Assembly (NCBI RefSeq): GCF_015645095.1 | Contig: NZ_JADOTW010000011.1 | Coordinates: forward strand, 61,334-125,333 | Length of the DNA stretch: 64,000 nucleotides | Direction: 5' to 3' | Origin: Halomonas sp. 328 | GTDB lineage: Bacteria > Pseudomonadota > Gammaproteobacteria > Pseudomonadales > Halomonadaceae | Shown: positions 11,991 through 20,599 of the stretch, piece after piece | Numbering within the stretch: the first letter of the stretch is position 1 | How the letters are laid out: each line of letters begins with the position of its first letter | The notes under the pieces: generated by a model | The model's input: the letters and a program-made list of their open reading frames with translations, nothing else | Told to the model about the DNA's origin: nothing | Database searches by the model: none | Position numbers and translations under genes: made by a program

Positions 11991-13157
11991 ATGAACCTTC
12001 ACGAGTATCAGGGCAAACAGCTGTTTGCCGACTATGGTCTGCCGGTGTCCAAGGGCTTCGCCGTGGACACTCCCGAAGAAGCCGCCGAGGCCTGCAAGAA
12101 GATCGGTGGCGACATGTGGGTCGTCAAGGCCCAGGTGCACGCCGGTGGCCGCGGTAAGGCCGGTGGCGTCAAGCTGATCAAGGATCCGGCCGAGGCCAAG
12201 GCCTTCGCCGAGCAGTGGCTGGGCAAGAACCTGGTGACCTACCAGACCGACGCCAACGGTCAGCCGGTGGCCAAGATCCTGGTCGAGAACTGCACCGATA
12301 TCGCCTCCGAGCTCTACCTGGGCGCCGTGGTCGACCGTACCACCCGTCGCGTGGTCTTCATGGCCTCCACCGAAGGCGGCGTGGAGATCGAGAAGGTCGC
12401 CGAGGAGACCCCCGAGAAGATCCTCAAGGCCGAGATCGACCCGCTGGTCGGCGCTCAGCCCTACCAGGCCCGTGAGCTGGCCTTCGCCCTGGGCCTGTCC
12501 GGCAACCAGGTGAAGCAGTTCACCAAGATCTTCCTGGGTCTCTCCAAGCTGTTCCACGACAAGGATCTGGCGCTGCTCGAGATCAACCCGCTGGTGATCA
12601 CCGAGGAAGGCAACCTGCACTGCCTCGACGCCAAGATCAACCTGGACAGCAACGCCCTCTATCGCCACCCGGACCTGCAGGCGATGCGCGATCCCTCCCA
12701 GGAGGACGCTCGCGAGGCCGAGGCGGCCGAGTGGGAACTGAACTACGTGGCCCTGGACGGCAACATCGGCTGCATGGTCAACGGCGCTGGCCTGGCCATG
12801 GGCACCATGGACATCGTCAACCTGAACGGCGGCAAGCCGGCCAACTTCCTGGACGTGGGCGGCGGCGCCACCAAGGAGCGGGTCGCCGAGGCGTTCAAGC
12901 TGATCCTCTCCGACGACAACGTCAAGGCGGTGCTGGTCAACATCTTCGGCGGCATCGTGCGCTGTGACATGATCGCCGAGGGCATCATCGGTGCCGTCGA
13001 GCAGGTCGGTGTCAACGTGCCGGTCGTGGTGCGCCTGGAAGGCACCAACGCCGAGCTGGGTGCCGAGAAGCTGGCCTCCAGCGGTCTGAACATCATCGCT
13101 GCGACCAGCCTGAGCGACGCCGCTCAGCAGGTGGTCAAGGCAGCGGAGGGCAAGTAA
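11991..13157 (+). CDS. sucC: Succinyl-CoA ligase (ADP-forming) beta subunit
   Basis: ATP-grasp subunit that pairs with SucD for substrate-level phosphorylation (succinyl-CoA to succinate). The conserved start [20 protein letters not shown] fixes the ATG at 11991 and gives 388 residues, the same as E. coli. [11 protein letters not shown] (nucleotide site) and [13 protein letters not shown] are visible. The 136-nt spacer after lpdA contains only a small hairpin (11863-11882). Its TAA overlaps the sucD ATG by one base. Confidence 0.98.
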   Translation: MNLHEYQGKQLFADYGLPVSKGFAVDTPEEAAEACKKIGGDMWVVKAQVHAGGRGKAGGVKLIKDPAEAKAFAEQWLGKNLVTYQTDANGQPVAKILVENCTDIASELYLGAVVDRTTRRVVFMASTEGGVEIEKVAEETPEKILKAEIDPLVGAQPYQARELAFALGLSGNQVKQFTKIFLGLSKLFHDKDLALLEINPLVITEEGNLHCLDAKINLDSNALYRHPDLQAMRDPSQEDAREAEAAEWELNYVALDGNIGCMVNGAGLAMGTMDIVNLNGGKPANFLDVGGGATKERVAEAFKLILSDDNVKAVLVNIFGGIVRCDMIAEGIIGAVEQVGVNVPVVVRLEGTNAELGAEKLASSGLNIIAATSLSDAAQQVVKAAEGK

Positions 13158-14029
13158 TGAGCATCCTGATCGACAAGAGCACCAAGGTCATCTGCCAGGG
13201 CTTCACCGGCGGCCAGGGGACCTTCCACTCCGAACAGGCGATCGCCTACGGCACCCAGATGGTCGGCGGCGTGACTCCGGGCAAGGGTGGCCAGACCCAC
13301 CTGGGCCTGCCGGTGTTCAACACCGTCAAGGAAGCCGTGGAAGCCACCGGCGCCGAGGCCAGCGTGATCTACGTGCCGGCCCCGTTCTGCAAGGACTCCA
13401 TCCTGGAAGCCGCCAACGGCGGCATCAAGCTGATCGTCTGCATCACCGAGGGCATCCCCACCCTCGACATGCTCGACGCCAAGGTGAAGTGCGACGAGCT
13501 GGGCGTGCGCCTGATCGGCCCGAACTGCCCCGGCGTGATCACCCCGGGCGAGTGCAAGATCGGCATCATGCCGGGTCATATCCACCAGCCGGGCAAGGTG
13601 GGTATCGTCTCCCGCTCCGGCACCCTGACCTATGAAGCCGTCAAGCAGACCACCGACCACGGCTTCGGTCAGTCCACCTGCGTGGGCATCGGCGGCGACC
13701 CCATCCCGGGCTCCAACTTCATCGATATCCTCGAGATGTTCGAGAAGGACCCGCAGACCGAAGCCATCGTGATGATCGGTGAGATCGGCGGCACCGCCGA
13801 GGAAGAGGCGGCCGCCTACATCAAGGCCAACGTCTCCAAGCCGGTGGTCTCCTACATCGCCGGCGTGACCGCCCCTCCGGGCAAGCGCATGGGCCATGCG
13901 GGCGCCATCATCTCCGGCGGCAAGGGCACCGCGGACGAGAAGTTCGCCGCCCTGGAAGACGCCGGCGTCAAGACCGTGCGCTCCCTGGCGCACATCGGCG
14001 ATGCCCTGAAGGAAGTGACCGGCTGGTAA
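13157..14029 (+). CDS. sucD: Succinyl-CoA ligase alpha subunit
   Basis: Binds CoA and carries the phosphohistidine intermediate. The CoA-site segment [15 protein letters not shown] lies at the N-terminus, and the active-site histidine is in [17 protein letters not shown]. It has 290 residues. The start overlaps the sucC stop (TAATG), so the two subunits are translationally coupled. It is the last gene of the TCA operon and is followed by a strong terminator. Confidence 0.98.
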   Translation: MSILIDKSTKVICQGFTGGQGTFHSEQAIAYGTQMVGGVTPGKGGQTHLGLPVFNTVKEAVEATGAEASVIYVPAPFCKDSILEAANGGIKLIVCITEGIPTLDMLDAKVKCDELGVRLIGPNCPGVITPGECKIGIMPGHIHQPGKVGIVSRSGTLTYEAVKQTTDHGFGQSTCVGIGGDPIPGSNFIDILEMFEKDPQTEAIVMIGEIGGTAEEEAAAYIKANVSKPVVSYIAGVTAPPGKRMGHAGAIISGGKGTADEKFAALEDAGVKTVRSLAHIGDALKEVTGW

Positions 14030-14054
14030 GCCTGTCCCGCCTGCGGCGTAACGC

Positions 14055-14084
14055 AAAGGGCACCCCTCGGGGTGCCCTTTTTCG
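14055..14084 (+). terminator. Intrinsic terminator after sucD
   Basis: The arms AAAGGGCACCCC and GGGGTGCCCTTT meet around a two-base loop and are followed by a short T-rich tail, 25 nt after the sucD stop. It closes the long sdh-suc transcription unit. The siaABCD operon converges on it from the other side. Confidence 0.85.
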
Positions 14085-14113
14085 TAGGCGCCGGCATGTG
14101 CCGCGGGGAGCGG

Positions 14114-14180
14114 TTAGCCCGAGGCCAGCTGGCTGCGGTCGCGGCCGTCGCGCTTGGCTTCCAGCAGGGCCCTGGAGAGC
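14114..14180 (-). pseudogene. Duplicated 3' tail of siaD (gene remnant)
   Basis: Read on the minus strand this encodes ALLEAKRDGRDRSQLASG and a TAA stop, almost identical to the last residues of SiaD (ALLEAKREGRDRSQLASG), whose own stop is 73 bp away at 14187. About 50 bp (14116-14164 and 14189-14237) match with a few substitutions, including a synonymous stop change (TAA versus TAG). No start or upstream part of a gene is attached to it. It is a partial tandem duplication or the remains of a second GGDEF gene, and is not expressed as a protein of its own. Confidence 0.75.
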
Positions 14181-14186
14181 GGCGCG

Positions 14187-14969
14187 CTAGCCCGAGGCCA
14201 GCTGGCTGCGGTCGCGGCCCTCGCGCTTGGCTTCGAGGAGCGCCTGGTCGGCCCGCTGTAGCGTCGCCAGGTAGGGTTCGCCATCCCGGTGCTCGCTGAG
14301 TCCGGCGCTCAGGGTGACCGAGAGCCACTGGTCGCCGCTGGGTACCCGCACCTGGGCCAGCCGGGCACGCAAGCGGTCGACGATGCGTGAGGCTTCTTCC
14401 AGGCCGGTATTGCCCAGCAGCAGCAGGAACTCCTCGCCGCCCCAGCGACCGCAGAGGTCATAGTCGCGCAGGCCCTGGCGCATGGTGCGGGTGATCGCGA
14501 CCAGCAGTTCGTCGCCGACGTCGTGACCGTGGGCGTCATTGACCTGCTTGAAGTGGTCGATATCCAGCAGCGCCAGGGTATAGCGGCGCCCCTCCCGGTC
14601 GAGGCGCGCCAGGCGCTCGTCGATCAGGCGTCGATTGGGCAGCTCGGTGAGCGGGTCGTGATGCGCCTCCTGATGCAGGGCCTGGTTGCGCTCGCGCATC
14701 AGTGCCTGGTAGCGGTCGGAGATCCGCGACAGCTTCTTCTGCCGCTTCACGGCCCGCTCGTAGCGCTTCTCGGTGACCTGCTGGGCCTCCCGGGCCAGGG
14801 CCTGGTAGCGATCGGAGATGGCCATCAGCCGGTCCAGTTGCTCCTGCTGGTCGCGGTGCTGCAGGTAGAGGGCCTCCAGGGCCTCGCGCAGGGGGTGTTC
14901 GGCATGCCGGGGCTCGGCGAGTAGCGCGGCGACTCGCTCCAGCAGCCCCTCCTCGCCCCGGGCCTTCAT
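14187..14969 (-). CDS. siaD: Diguanylate cyclase SiaD (GGDEF)
   Basis: Makes cyclic-di-GMP from two GTP. The 260-residue protein has a helical, probably coiled-coil N-terminal region (about 1-100) in which ISDRYQAL occurs twice (51-58 and 83-90), then a GGDEF domain with the active-site GGEEF at 177-181 and an inhibitory-site RxxD (RDYD, 168-171) five residues upstream. No membrane segment is present. It overlaps siaC by 4 nt (ATGA). In Pseudomonas aeruginosa SiaD is activated by direct binding of unphosphorylated SiaC; the same gene order here makes the same role likely. Confidence 0.92.
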   Translation of the reverse strand: MKARGEEGLLERVAALLAEPRHAEHPLREALEALYLQHRDQQEQLDRLMAISDRYQALAREAQQVTEKRYERAVKRQKKLSRISDRYQALMRERNQALHQEAHHDPLTELPNRRLIDERLARLDREGRRYTLALLDIDHFKQVNDAHGHDVGDELLVAITRTMRQGLRDYDLCGRWGGEEFLLLLGNTGLEEASRIVDRLRARLAQVRVPSGDQWLSVTLSAGLSEHRDGEPYLATLQRADQALLEAKREGRDRSQLASG

Positions 14970-15361
14970 GCGCTCACCGGGGTCGGGGTGATGGCGAAGG
15001 GGTAGCTGCAGTCCTCCTTGAACTCTTCGGCGAGCTCGGCGATGCGCTCGTTGCGGGCATCATAGTGCCAGGTCACGGCGACCTGGCGGCCCTGCTCGTG
15101 GGCCTCTTCCAGCAGGTCGAAGATATCCATCATCGCCTTCACCGAGGAGGTGTTGAGGTAGACCAGGGTCAGCTCCAGGGTCAGGGGGCGCTGTGCTTCG
15201 TTCAAGAAGCCCTGCACCCAGGCGATCACCTGGTCGAAGAGGTCATAGGAGTTCTCCGGGTAGGAGTCGCCCTGCATGGTCAGCCGGCCGGCGGCCCAGT
15301 CGCTGTGGATGGTCGGGGTGGACTGACTGCCGGGAATGTCGAGGTCGGGAATCATGGTCAT
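14966..15361 (-). CDS. siaC: SiaC, DUF1987 phospho-switch activator of SiaD
   Basis: A small cytoplasmic protein of 131 residues with the DUF1987 hallmarks IPGSQSTPTI, MQGDSYPENSY and the switch-threonine segment LVYLNTSSVKAMMDI. T71 corresponds to the phosphorylated threonine of the P. aeruginosa protein. In that species SiaB phosphorylates it, SiaA dephosphorylates it, and only the unphosphorylated form turns on SiaD. It lies between siaB (8-nt gap) and siaD (4-nt overlap), in the expected order. Confidence 0.92.
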   Translation of the reverse strand: MTMIPDLDIPGSQSTPTIHSDWAAGRLTMQGDSYPENSYDLFDQVIAWVQGFLNEAQRPLTLELTLVYLNTSSVKAMMDIFDLLEEAHEQGRQVAVTWHYDARNERIAELAEEFKEDCSYPFAITPTPVSA

Positions 15362-15369
15362 GGTGGGTA

Positions 15370-15903
15370 TCAGATGGTGGCTGTCAGGCTAAAGAAGCTT
15401 TGCTGCGCGGACAAGGGCTGCAGCGAAGCGCGCATCGGCTGGCTCGACTTGCGGGCGATATCCAGCAGGCCCAGGCCGGCGCCGCTGGGCGAGGCCTCGT
15501 CCCGGGGCTGACGCAGTTGACGCTTGTAGGCGGCCTTGAGCTCGGCCTTGTCGAGCCCTCGCAGCCCTTCGATGGTGTCGACCAGGCGCTCGCCGTCGGG
15601 GGTCTCCACCAGGTTGCCCGCGGAGACCTGATAGCGTCCCTGGTCATCCTGGGAGACCACCACGGTGGCCGAGGCCTGCTCCTCGCCATAGCCCTGGCGG
15701 CGCGCATAGTGGCGGATGTTCTGGGTCATCTCGATATAGGCGGCGAAGACATCCATGGCCGCGGCGGGGGCGGTCTGCTGGGTGTCCAGGTAGTTGCGCA
15801 GCGCCTTGCCGATCTCCTCGATCAGGCTGCGCGAGATGGGGCCATTGAAGCACAGCATGACCCGATCACGCTGATAGCTTTCCCGCATGCTCAATAGATC
15901 CAT
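15370..15903 (-). CDS. siaB: SiaB family protein kinase
   Basis: A 177-residue protein matching the SiaB family (DUF6272), which phosphorylates SiaC and has an ATPase-like fold related to anti-sigma kinases. The visible segment FNGPISRSLIEEIGKALRNY near the N-terminus and the Gly-rich SPSGAGLGLLDIARKS near the C-terminus (an ATP-lid-like G box) support this. The gene is 8 nt downstream of siaA. Assignment rests on family resemblance plus the intact siaA-B-C-D order. Confidence 0.88.
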   Translation of the reverse strand: MDLLSMRESYQRDRVMLCFNGPISRSLIEEIGKALRNYLDTQQTAPAAAMDVFAAYIEMTQNIRHYARRQGYGEEQASATVVVSQDDQGRYQVSAGNLVETPDGERLVDTIEGLRGLDKAELKAAYKRQLRQPRDEASPSGAGLGLLDIARKSSQPMRASLQPLSAQQSFFSLTATI

Positions 15904-15911
15904 GGAGGCTC

Positions 15912-17987
15912 CTAATCTGGTTGGGCGTCTGTCGGCGAGTGGGACGCCGGGCCCGCGGCGGGCTCGGCACGAAAGGCCAGCAGGGTGATGTCGTCGCGCT
16001 GGGGCAGCTCGCCTTGGTAGGCCGAGAGGGCCGCCTCGAAGGCGCGCATCTGTTCGGCCAGGGGGCGCTTGGCCTGATCCTTGAGCAGGGCCTCGAAGCG
16101 TGGGTTGCCGAAGCCGAAGCCGTGGCTGCCGCCGGCCTGGTCGAGGAAGCCGTCACTGCACAGGTAGTAGCTGTGGTCTGCGTCGATGGCCAGGGTCTGG
16201 TTCACATAGTGGCCCGGCCGGCGGTGGCCGATGGCGCGCTTGTTGGCCGGCAGGCGGGTCAGGGACTCCCCGTCGCTGGCGTAGAGGTCGATCTTGGCGC
16301 CGGCATAGGTGAGCCGCTCGCGCCGGGGATCGACCCACACCAGGCCCAGGTCCATATTGGTGGCGATGGAGGAGGGCAGGCGTTCGGCGGGCAGCAGCTC
16401 GCGGCCGCGATGGTCGATCTCGGTGAGCAGGGCGGCGGGGTCATCGGCGCTATGCCGGGCGATGGCCTGGTCGATCAGGGCCCGGGCGAGCATGGTCATC
16501 ATGGCCCCGGGCACGCCGTGGCCGGCGCAGTCCACCACCCCCAGCAGGTAACCGTGGCCCGTGGCGCGAAACACGTAGAAGTCGCCGCCCACGGTGTCCC
16601 GGGGCTTCCACAGCACCCCGTAGTGGTGGGCCAGGTGCCGCTCCAGCTGGTTGTCCGGCAGGATGGCGCGCTGGATGATGCTGGCGTACTGGATGGAGTC
16701 GCCGAGCTGCTGGTGGGCGGCGGCCATCTCCGCGTGGGCCGCCTCCAGGTCCCGGGTGCGCTCGCGCACCTGGCCTTCCAGGTCACGGGTATAGCGTTCC
16801 ACCTGGTTGGCCATGCGCGAGAAGGCCTGGGAGAGGGTGCCGATCTCGTCGTCGCGGCCGGTGGGTAGCCGCGGGCTGTAGTCGCCGCCGGCGATGGCCT
16901 GGGCCGAGAGGGTCAGGCGCCGCAGGGGGCGCAGGATCAGACGGTGGGTGGCATAGGCGAAGGCCCCCATCAGGGTGGCCAGGATCAATCCCAGGGCCGC
17001 CACCATGGGCCAGAACCAGCGGCTATCGAGGAGCGGGTAGGCACTGAGATCCAGGGCCGTGACCAGCAGCCAGCGCAGCTCGGGAATGTAGCCCAGGGTC
17101 AGCAGGCGGGGCTCGCCCTCCAGGCTGGTCTCCAGGGTGGCAATCTCGCCGGGCCGCCGGGTGGTCTGCTGGATGGCGGCACGCAGGGCCTCGCGCTGGG
17201 CCGGCGTTTCCAGCATGGCGTAGAGGCCGTGGTCGCCATCCAGGGTCTGGGAGAGGTTGACGGAGCTCAGGGCGATCCGCTCGGGGTCGGCGTGGGCCTG
17301 GAGCGCACCACGGCTATCGATGATCATCGGCGTGATGCCCGCCGGGGCCGAGCGGATAAAGCGGTCGAGGAAGTCGCTGAGATCGATGCTGCCGCCGGCC
17401 AGGCCCAGTGGCTCGCCGGCGTCCATGACCTTGATATTGAGCCAGATCATGGTGCGATCCAGGGCTCGGTCGACGTTGACGTTGATATTGTGGGTGGCGC
17501 GGCTCGCCATGGTGGCGAAGTACCAGGCATCCTCCTCGCGCTGCGGCGAGAGGCGGTAGGCGGGGCGCCTCTCCCGGGGCCCTTGCCCATTGCTGGCGTC
17601 GCCATCGCCAACGGCGCCGTCGCTGAAATAGTAGTCGCCGCTGGCGTGCTCGACGATAAAGAAGGCGCCGCTGGTGAACTGCTGGCGATAGCCCTCCGCC
17701 TCGCGGAAGAAACGCTCGCGGCGCTCGGGGTCGTCCGGGGCGCGCAGCCATTCGCGGGTGACGATGGAGTCGGCGAAGCGCCGGGAGAGTGCCAGCTCAC
17801 GGCTCAGGGGGGCCATGATGCGCTGCATCTGCAGCAGGGTGTACTGCTCGGCATAGGCGCTGGCGAAGTGTCGCCGTACCTCGTCCACGGCCTTCCAGCC
17901 GATCAGTGCCGCCGGCAGCAGGGCCAGCAGACAGGCGAAGAGAAGCGTAACCACGGACTTGCCGCGCAGGCCGAGAAGCGCCGCCAT
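15912..17987 (-). CDS. siaA: SiaA, membrane PP2C-type phosphatase with sensor and HAMP domains
   Basis: Dephosphorylates SiaC and so raises cyclic-di-GMP. The 691-residue protein has a first membrane span (about 12-31), a periplasmic sensor region of about 290 residues (dCache-like), a second span (about 325-347), a HAMP linker, a short coiled coil and a SpoIIE/PPM phosphatase domain. Metal-site segments GGDFYVF (467-473) and VVDCAGHGVPGAMM (484-497) are intact. It is the first gene of the operon, and its environmental ligand is unknown. The 5' flank down to the terminator at 18111 should contain the promoter. Confidence 0.92.
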   Translation of the reverse strand: MAALLGLRGKSVVTLLFACLLALLPAALIGWKAVDEVRRHFASAYAEQYTLLQMQRIMAPLSRELALSRRFADSIVTREWLRAPDDPERRERFFREAEGYRQQFTSGAFFIVEHASGDYYFSDGAVGDGDASNGQGPRERRPAYRLSPQREEDAWYFATMASRATHNINVNVDRALDRTMIWLNIKVMDAGEPLGLAGGSIDLSDFLDRFIRSAPAGITPMIIDSRGALQAHADPERIALSSVNLSQTLDGDHGLYAMLETPAQREALRAAIQQTTRRPGEIATLETSLEGEPRLLTLGYIPELRWLLVTALDLSAYPLLDSRWFWPMVAALGLILATLMGAFAYATHRLILRPLRRLTLSAQAIAGGDYSPRLPTGRDDEIGTLSQAFSRMANQVERYTRDLEGQVRERTRDLEAAHAEMAAAHQQLGDSIQYASIIQRAILPDNQLERHLAHHYGVLWKPRDTVGGDFYVFRATGHGYLLGVVDCAGHGVPGAMMTMLARALIDQAIARHSADDPAALLTEIDHRGRELLPAERLPSSIATNMDLGLVWVDPRRERLTYAGAKIDLYASDGESLTRLPANKRAIGHRRPGHYVNQTLAIDADHSYYLCSDGFLDQAGGSHGFGFGNPRFEALLKDQAKRPLAEQMRAFEAALSAYQGELPQRDDITLLAFRAEPAAGPASHSPTDAQPD

Positions 17988-18110
17988 AGAGTGAGATCCC
18001 TGCTCGTTGGACGCCCCCTCGCTGGGACGGCCCCGGTTATCATCGTTATGCGGCTTACTCTGCCATAAAGTGATGTTACGAGCGAGTCACGGGAAGTGAC
18101 ACCGCTCAAC

Positions 18111-18140
18111 AAAAAGGCCCCGGAGTCAAACTCCAGGGCC
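18111..18140 (-). terminator. Intrinsic terminator (minus strand), downstream of rnb
   Basis: On the minus strand a 10-bp stem (GGCCCTGGAG with CTCCGGGGCC, one U-G pair, 5-nt loop) is followed by TTTTTG. It lies 240 nt beyond the rnb stop codon and insulates siaA from rnb transcription. Confidence 0.85.
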
Positions 18141-18142
18141 TA

Positions 18143-18380
18143 GGGTTATCGCAGTTTGTGATGTCCCCATCGAGTCTTGGGGCGCCTGAGGGCAGGCTGT
18201 CGCGGGGCGCTGTGAACCCATCCCTGGGCGCTACTTTTGCCCTGCTTCGCTCTCGCATCCTGCTCCGCTAGCAGGGCCGGTGCTGGCCATCCCTGGCCAG
18301 CCCGTTCGGAGCCGTGCTCCTCACCCCTGGCAAAAAACCCCCGCTCCATCCTGCCCCCAGCACCTTCAGTCACTAACTGG
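18143..18380. repeat. Non-coding intergenic element with repeated CATCCCTGG hairpins
   Basis: This 238-bp stretch after rnb contains a perfect 8-bp stem hairpin, GCTGGCCA-TCCC-TGGCCAGC (18282-18301). A second copy of its CATCCCTGG core lies in CCCATCCCTGGGCG near 18220. The composition and the recurring motif resemble repetitive intergenic elements found in many copies in gammaproteobacterial genomes; I recognise the style but cannot confirm a family. A 75-codon open frame on the minus strand (18146-18373) looks like a chance product of this element. Confidence 0.45.
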
Positions 18381-20321
18381 TTACTCGCTGGGGCGGGCCA
18401 CCAGGGAGCGGGTCTCCTCCCGGGCCTCGGTCAGGGCGACCCGAACCGGATCGCCGAGCTTGTAGCGTTCTTCCCCTTCGATCTGAATGCGCCCTTCCTT
18501 GTCGTCGATGGCCACCTTGTCCCGATCGCTGTGGATCAGCGGCGCCGGCACGAAGGCGGTGGCGCCGTTGGCGGTGAGGCGCACCCGCATGCCGCCGCGG
18601 TTGATGGCGATCACCTCGGCGTCGAAGGCCTCCTGGGCCTTGGCGGCGGGGGTCAGGTAACGCACATAGAGCCAGTCCTTGACGTCCCGCTCGGCCATGC
18701 GGTTGAGGCGACGCCGCTCGGTGAGCTGCTCGGTGAGCTCGAGGCTCGCCTCGGCGGGGGCCTGTTCGCCCTTGAGCACCCGCTTGATCAGCCGGTGGTT
18801 GACCATATCGCCATACTTGCGGATCGGCGAGGTCCAGGTGGCGTAGGCGGGCAGCCCCAGGCCGAAGTGGGGGCCAGGCTTGGCGGACATGCTGGTGAAA
18901 CCCTGGAAGCGGCGCAGGCGGGCGTCCAGCCAGGCATCGTCGCGGCCTTCCAGCTCGCGCTTGAGCTCCGTGTAGCGGGAGAGCTCGGTGAGGGCTTCCC
19001 GCTCCACCTGGATTTCCTGGCTGGCCAGGAACTCCTGGGCGGCCTCGGCCTTGTCGTCCTCGAAGGCGCGGTGCACGTTGAAGATGCCGTGGCCCACGTG
19101 CTGAGCCAGCAGGTCGGCGCAGCAGGCGTTGGCAACGATCATCGACTCTTCGATCATGCGGTTGGCGATGCGCCGTTCCTCGGTGCGGATATCCAGCACA
19201 TTGCCTGCCTCGTCGAGATCGAAGACATAGTCGGGACGATCCTTGAACACCAGGGCATGCTTGGCGCGCCAGGCGCTGCGTGCCTCGGTCAGGTCGCGCA
19301 GCGCCTGGAGCTGCTCGGCGATGGCGTCCTCCGGGGCCCAGTCGCCCTGGCCCTCCAGCCAGTCGGAGACCCGGTCGTAGACCAGCTTGGCCCGGGAGGT
19401 GGCGGTGGCGGCGAAGAAGCGGTAATCGCCGAGGCTGCCGTCGGCCTGGACGGTCAGGGTGCAGGCCAGCACCGGGCGCTCCTGGCCCTCCCACAGGGAG
19501 CAGAGGTCATCGGCCAGTTGCTCGGGGAGCATGGTGACGTTCTGGCCCGGCAGGTAGACGGTGAAGGCGCGGGTGCGCGCCTCGAGATCCGCCGCATGGC
19601 CCTCTTCCACATAGGCGGTGGGGTCGGCGATGGCCACCGTCAGGTCCCAGCCACCGTCCTCCCGGACCCGGATGCGCAGGGCGTCGTCCATGTCCCGGGT
19701 CTTCTCGCCGTCGATGGTGAAGAAGGGCTCGGCGGTGAGGTCCTCGCGCTCGAGGCCCTCGTCGCGCAGCGGCCAGTCGCTGCCGGCGTCCGGGCACTCC
19801 TGCTCCAGGGCGTGGCGGGCCAGGGTCACCCGCCAGGGCACCGCCGGGTTATCGGCCTTGGCCACCAGCTCGTCGATCTGGGTGAAGAAGCCACGATCGC
19901 TCTCCTTGAGCGGGTGGCGCACCAGGCGCGCCACGACCCAGTCGCCGTCGCCGATGCTCTCCTCGTCGAGGCTGCGCTTGATGCGCGCCTTGAGAACATT
20001 CTTGATGGAGGGATGATCCGGCACCACCGCCAGGCGCCCCTCGCGCTTCTGCACCCGGGCGATAAAGCGCTCCAGGCCCTGCTCGATCAGGGTGTCGGGT
20101 TCGACGCTCTTCTTCTCACCCTCCTCGTGGAGGACGGCCTCCACCCGGTCGCCATGCAGCACCTGCTTCATGGCGGGGGGCGGCACGAAGTAGGAGTCGC
20201 CGTCGTCGGTCTCCAGGAAGCCGAAGCCCTTGTCGGTGGCTTTGATCACGCCCTCCACGCGGGGCGTCGTGGAGCGGATCTGTTGCTTGAGCTGAGCAAG
20301 CAGGGCGTTGTTCTGCAGCAT
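18381..20321 (-). CDS. rnb: Exoribonuclease II (RNase II)
   Basis: Processive 3'-5' hydrolysis of single-stranded RNA. The start at the complement of 20319-20321 (MLQNNALLAQLKQQI) aligns with E. coli RNase II (MFQDNPLLAQLKQQL) and gives 646 residues against 644. Two cold-shock domains come first (GVIKATDKGFGFLE at 25-38), then the RNB domain with metal aspartates D204, D210, D212 and D213 in TIDGEKTRDMDDAL, the GLGLPAYATWTSPIRKYGD segment, and a C-terminal S1 domain. The length and N-terminus separate it from the longer RNase R. It is divergent from the nag regulon. Confidence 0.95.
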   Translation of the reverse strand: MLQNNALLAQLKQQIRSTTPRVEGVIKATDKGFGFLETDDGDSYFVPPPAMKQVLHGDRVEAVLHEEGEKKSVEPDTLIEQGLERFIARVQKREGRLAVVPDHPSIKNVLKARIKRSLDEESIGDGDWVVARLVRHPLKESDRGFFTQIDELVAKADNPAVPWRVTLARHALEQECPDAGSDWPLRDEGLEREDLTAEPFFTIDGEKTRDMDDALRIRVREDGGWDLTVAIADPTAYVEEGHAADLEARTRAFTVYLPGQNVTMLPEQLADDLCSLWEGQERPVLACTLTVQADGSLGDYRFFAATATSRAKLVYDRVSDWLEGQGDWAPEDAIAEQLQALRDLTEARSAWRAKHALVFKDRPDYVFDLDEAGNVLDIRTEERRIANRMIEESMIVANACCADLLAQHVGHGIFNVHRAFEDDKAEAAQEFLASQEIQVEREALTELSRYTELKRELEGRDDAWLDARLRRFQGFTSMSAKPGPHFGLGLPAYATWTSPIRKYGDMVNHRLIKRVLKGEQAPAEASLELTEQLTERRRLNRMAERDVKDWLYVRYLTPAAKAQEAFDAEVIAINRGGMRVRLTANGATAFVPAPLIHSDRDKVAIDDKEGRIQIEGEERYKLGDPVRVALTEAREETRSLVARPSE

Positions 20322-20520
20322 CGGACACTTTCTGGTGGCGGGGTGAGAGGCTGCCACTATACGGATTCCCGCCCGTGGCGCCAATCGCGCGCCTCCTGAA
20401 GTTCGCTTTGGCCCTGGTTTCTCAAGAGCCTGCGCTTCCTCGACCGGGCGCCTACGCCAGAGAGACGGCGCCGAGGCGCTTCCGGCAAGGGGGCCCTATG
20501 CCACCAAGGTCGTAGAGAAG

Positions 20521-20575
20521 TGGTATTTGATTGGTATCAATGTGGGTCTATAGTGGTATTAGATTGGTATGGCTA
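20521..20575 (+). promoter_or_regulatory. Phased TGGTAT operator array over the nag promoter
   Basis: Five consecutive 11-bp units begin at 20521, 20532, 20543, 20554 and 20565. Four start with TGGTAT and the middle one with the degenerate TGGGTC. The pairs TGGTATTTGATTGGTAT and TGGTATTAGATTGGTAT lie 33 bp apart. The array covers a plausible promoter (-35 TTGATT at 20527-20532, -10 TATAGT at 20549-20554, 16-bp spacer) just before the regulator gene. TGGTAT or TGGTCT half-sites are typical of GntR/DasR-type regulators of amino-sugar genes, so this is probably where the adjacent GntR protein binds. Confidence 0.65.
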
Positions 20576-20599
20576 CTGCCCCCAGACAGGGAGAGACCC

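Noticed and set aside
14055..14084. Possible bidirectional terminator shared by sucD and siaD
   Set aside because: On the minus strand the stem is followed only by TTT and then GCG, so I support it as a terminator for sucD only.
18146..18373. A 75-codon minus-strand frame after rnb
   Set aside because: It coincides with the repeat-like element; the frame is probably incidental to that element's GC content.
18237..20399. A 720-codon frame on the plus strand opposite rnb
   Set aside because: The minus strand encodes a full-length RNase II with all catalytic aspartates; the plus frame has no homology features.
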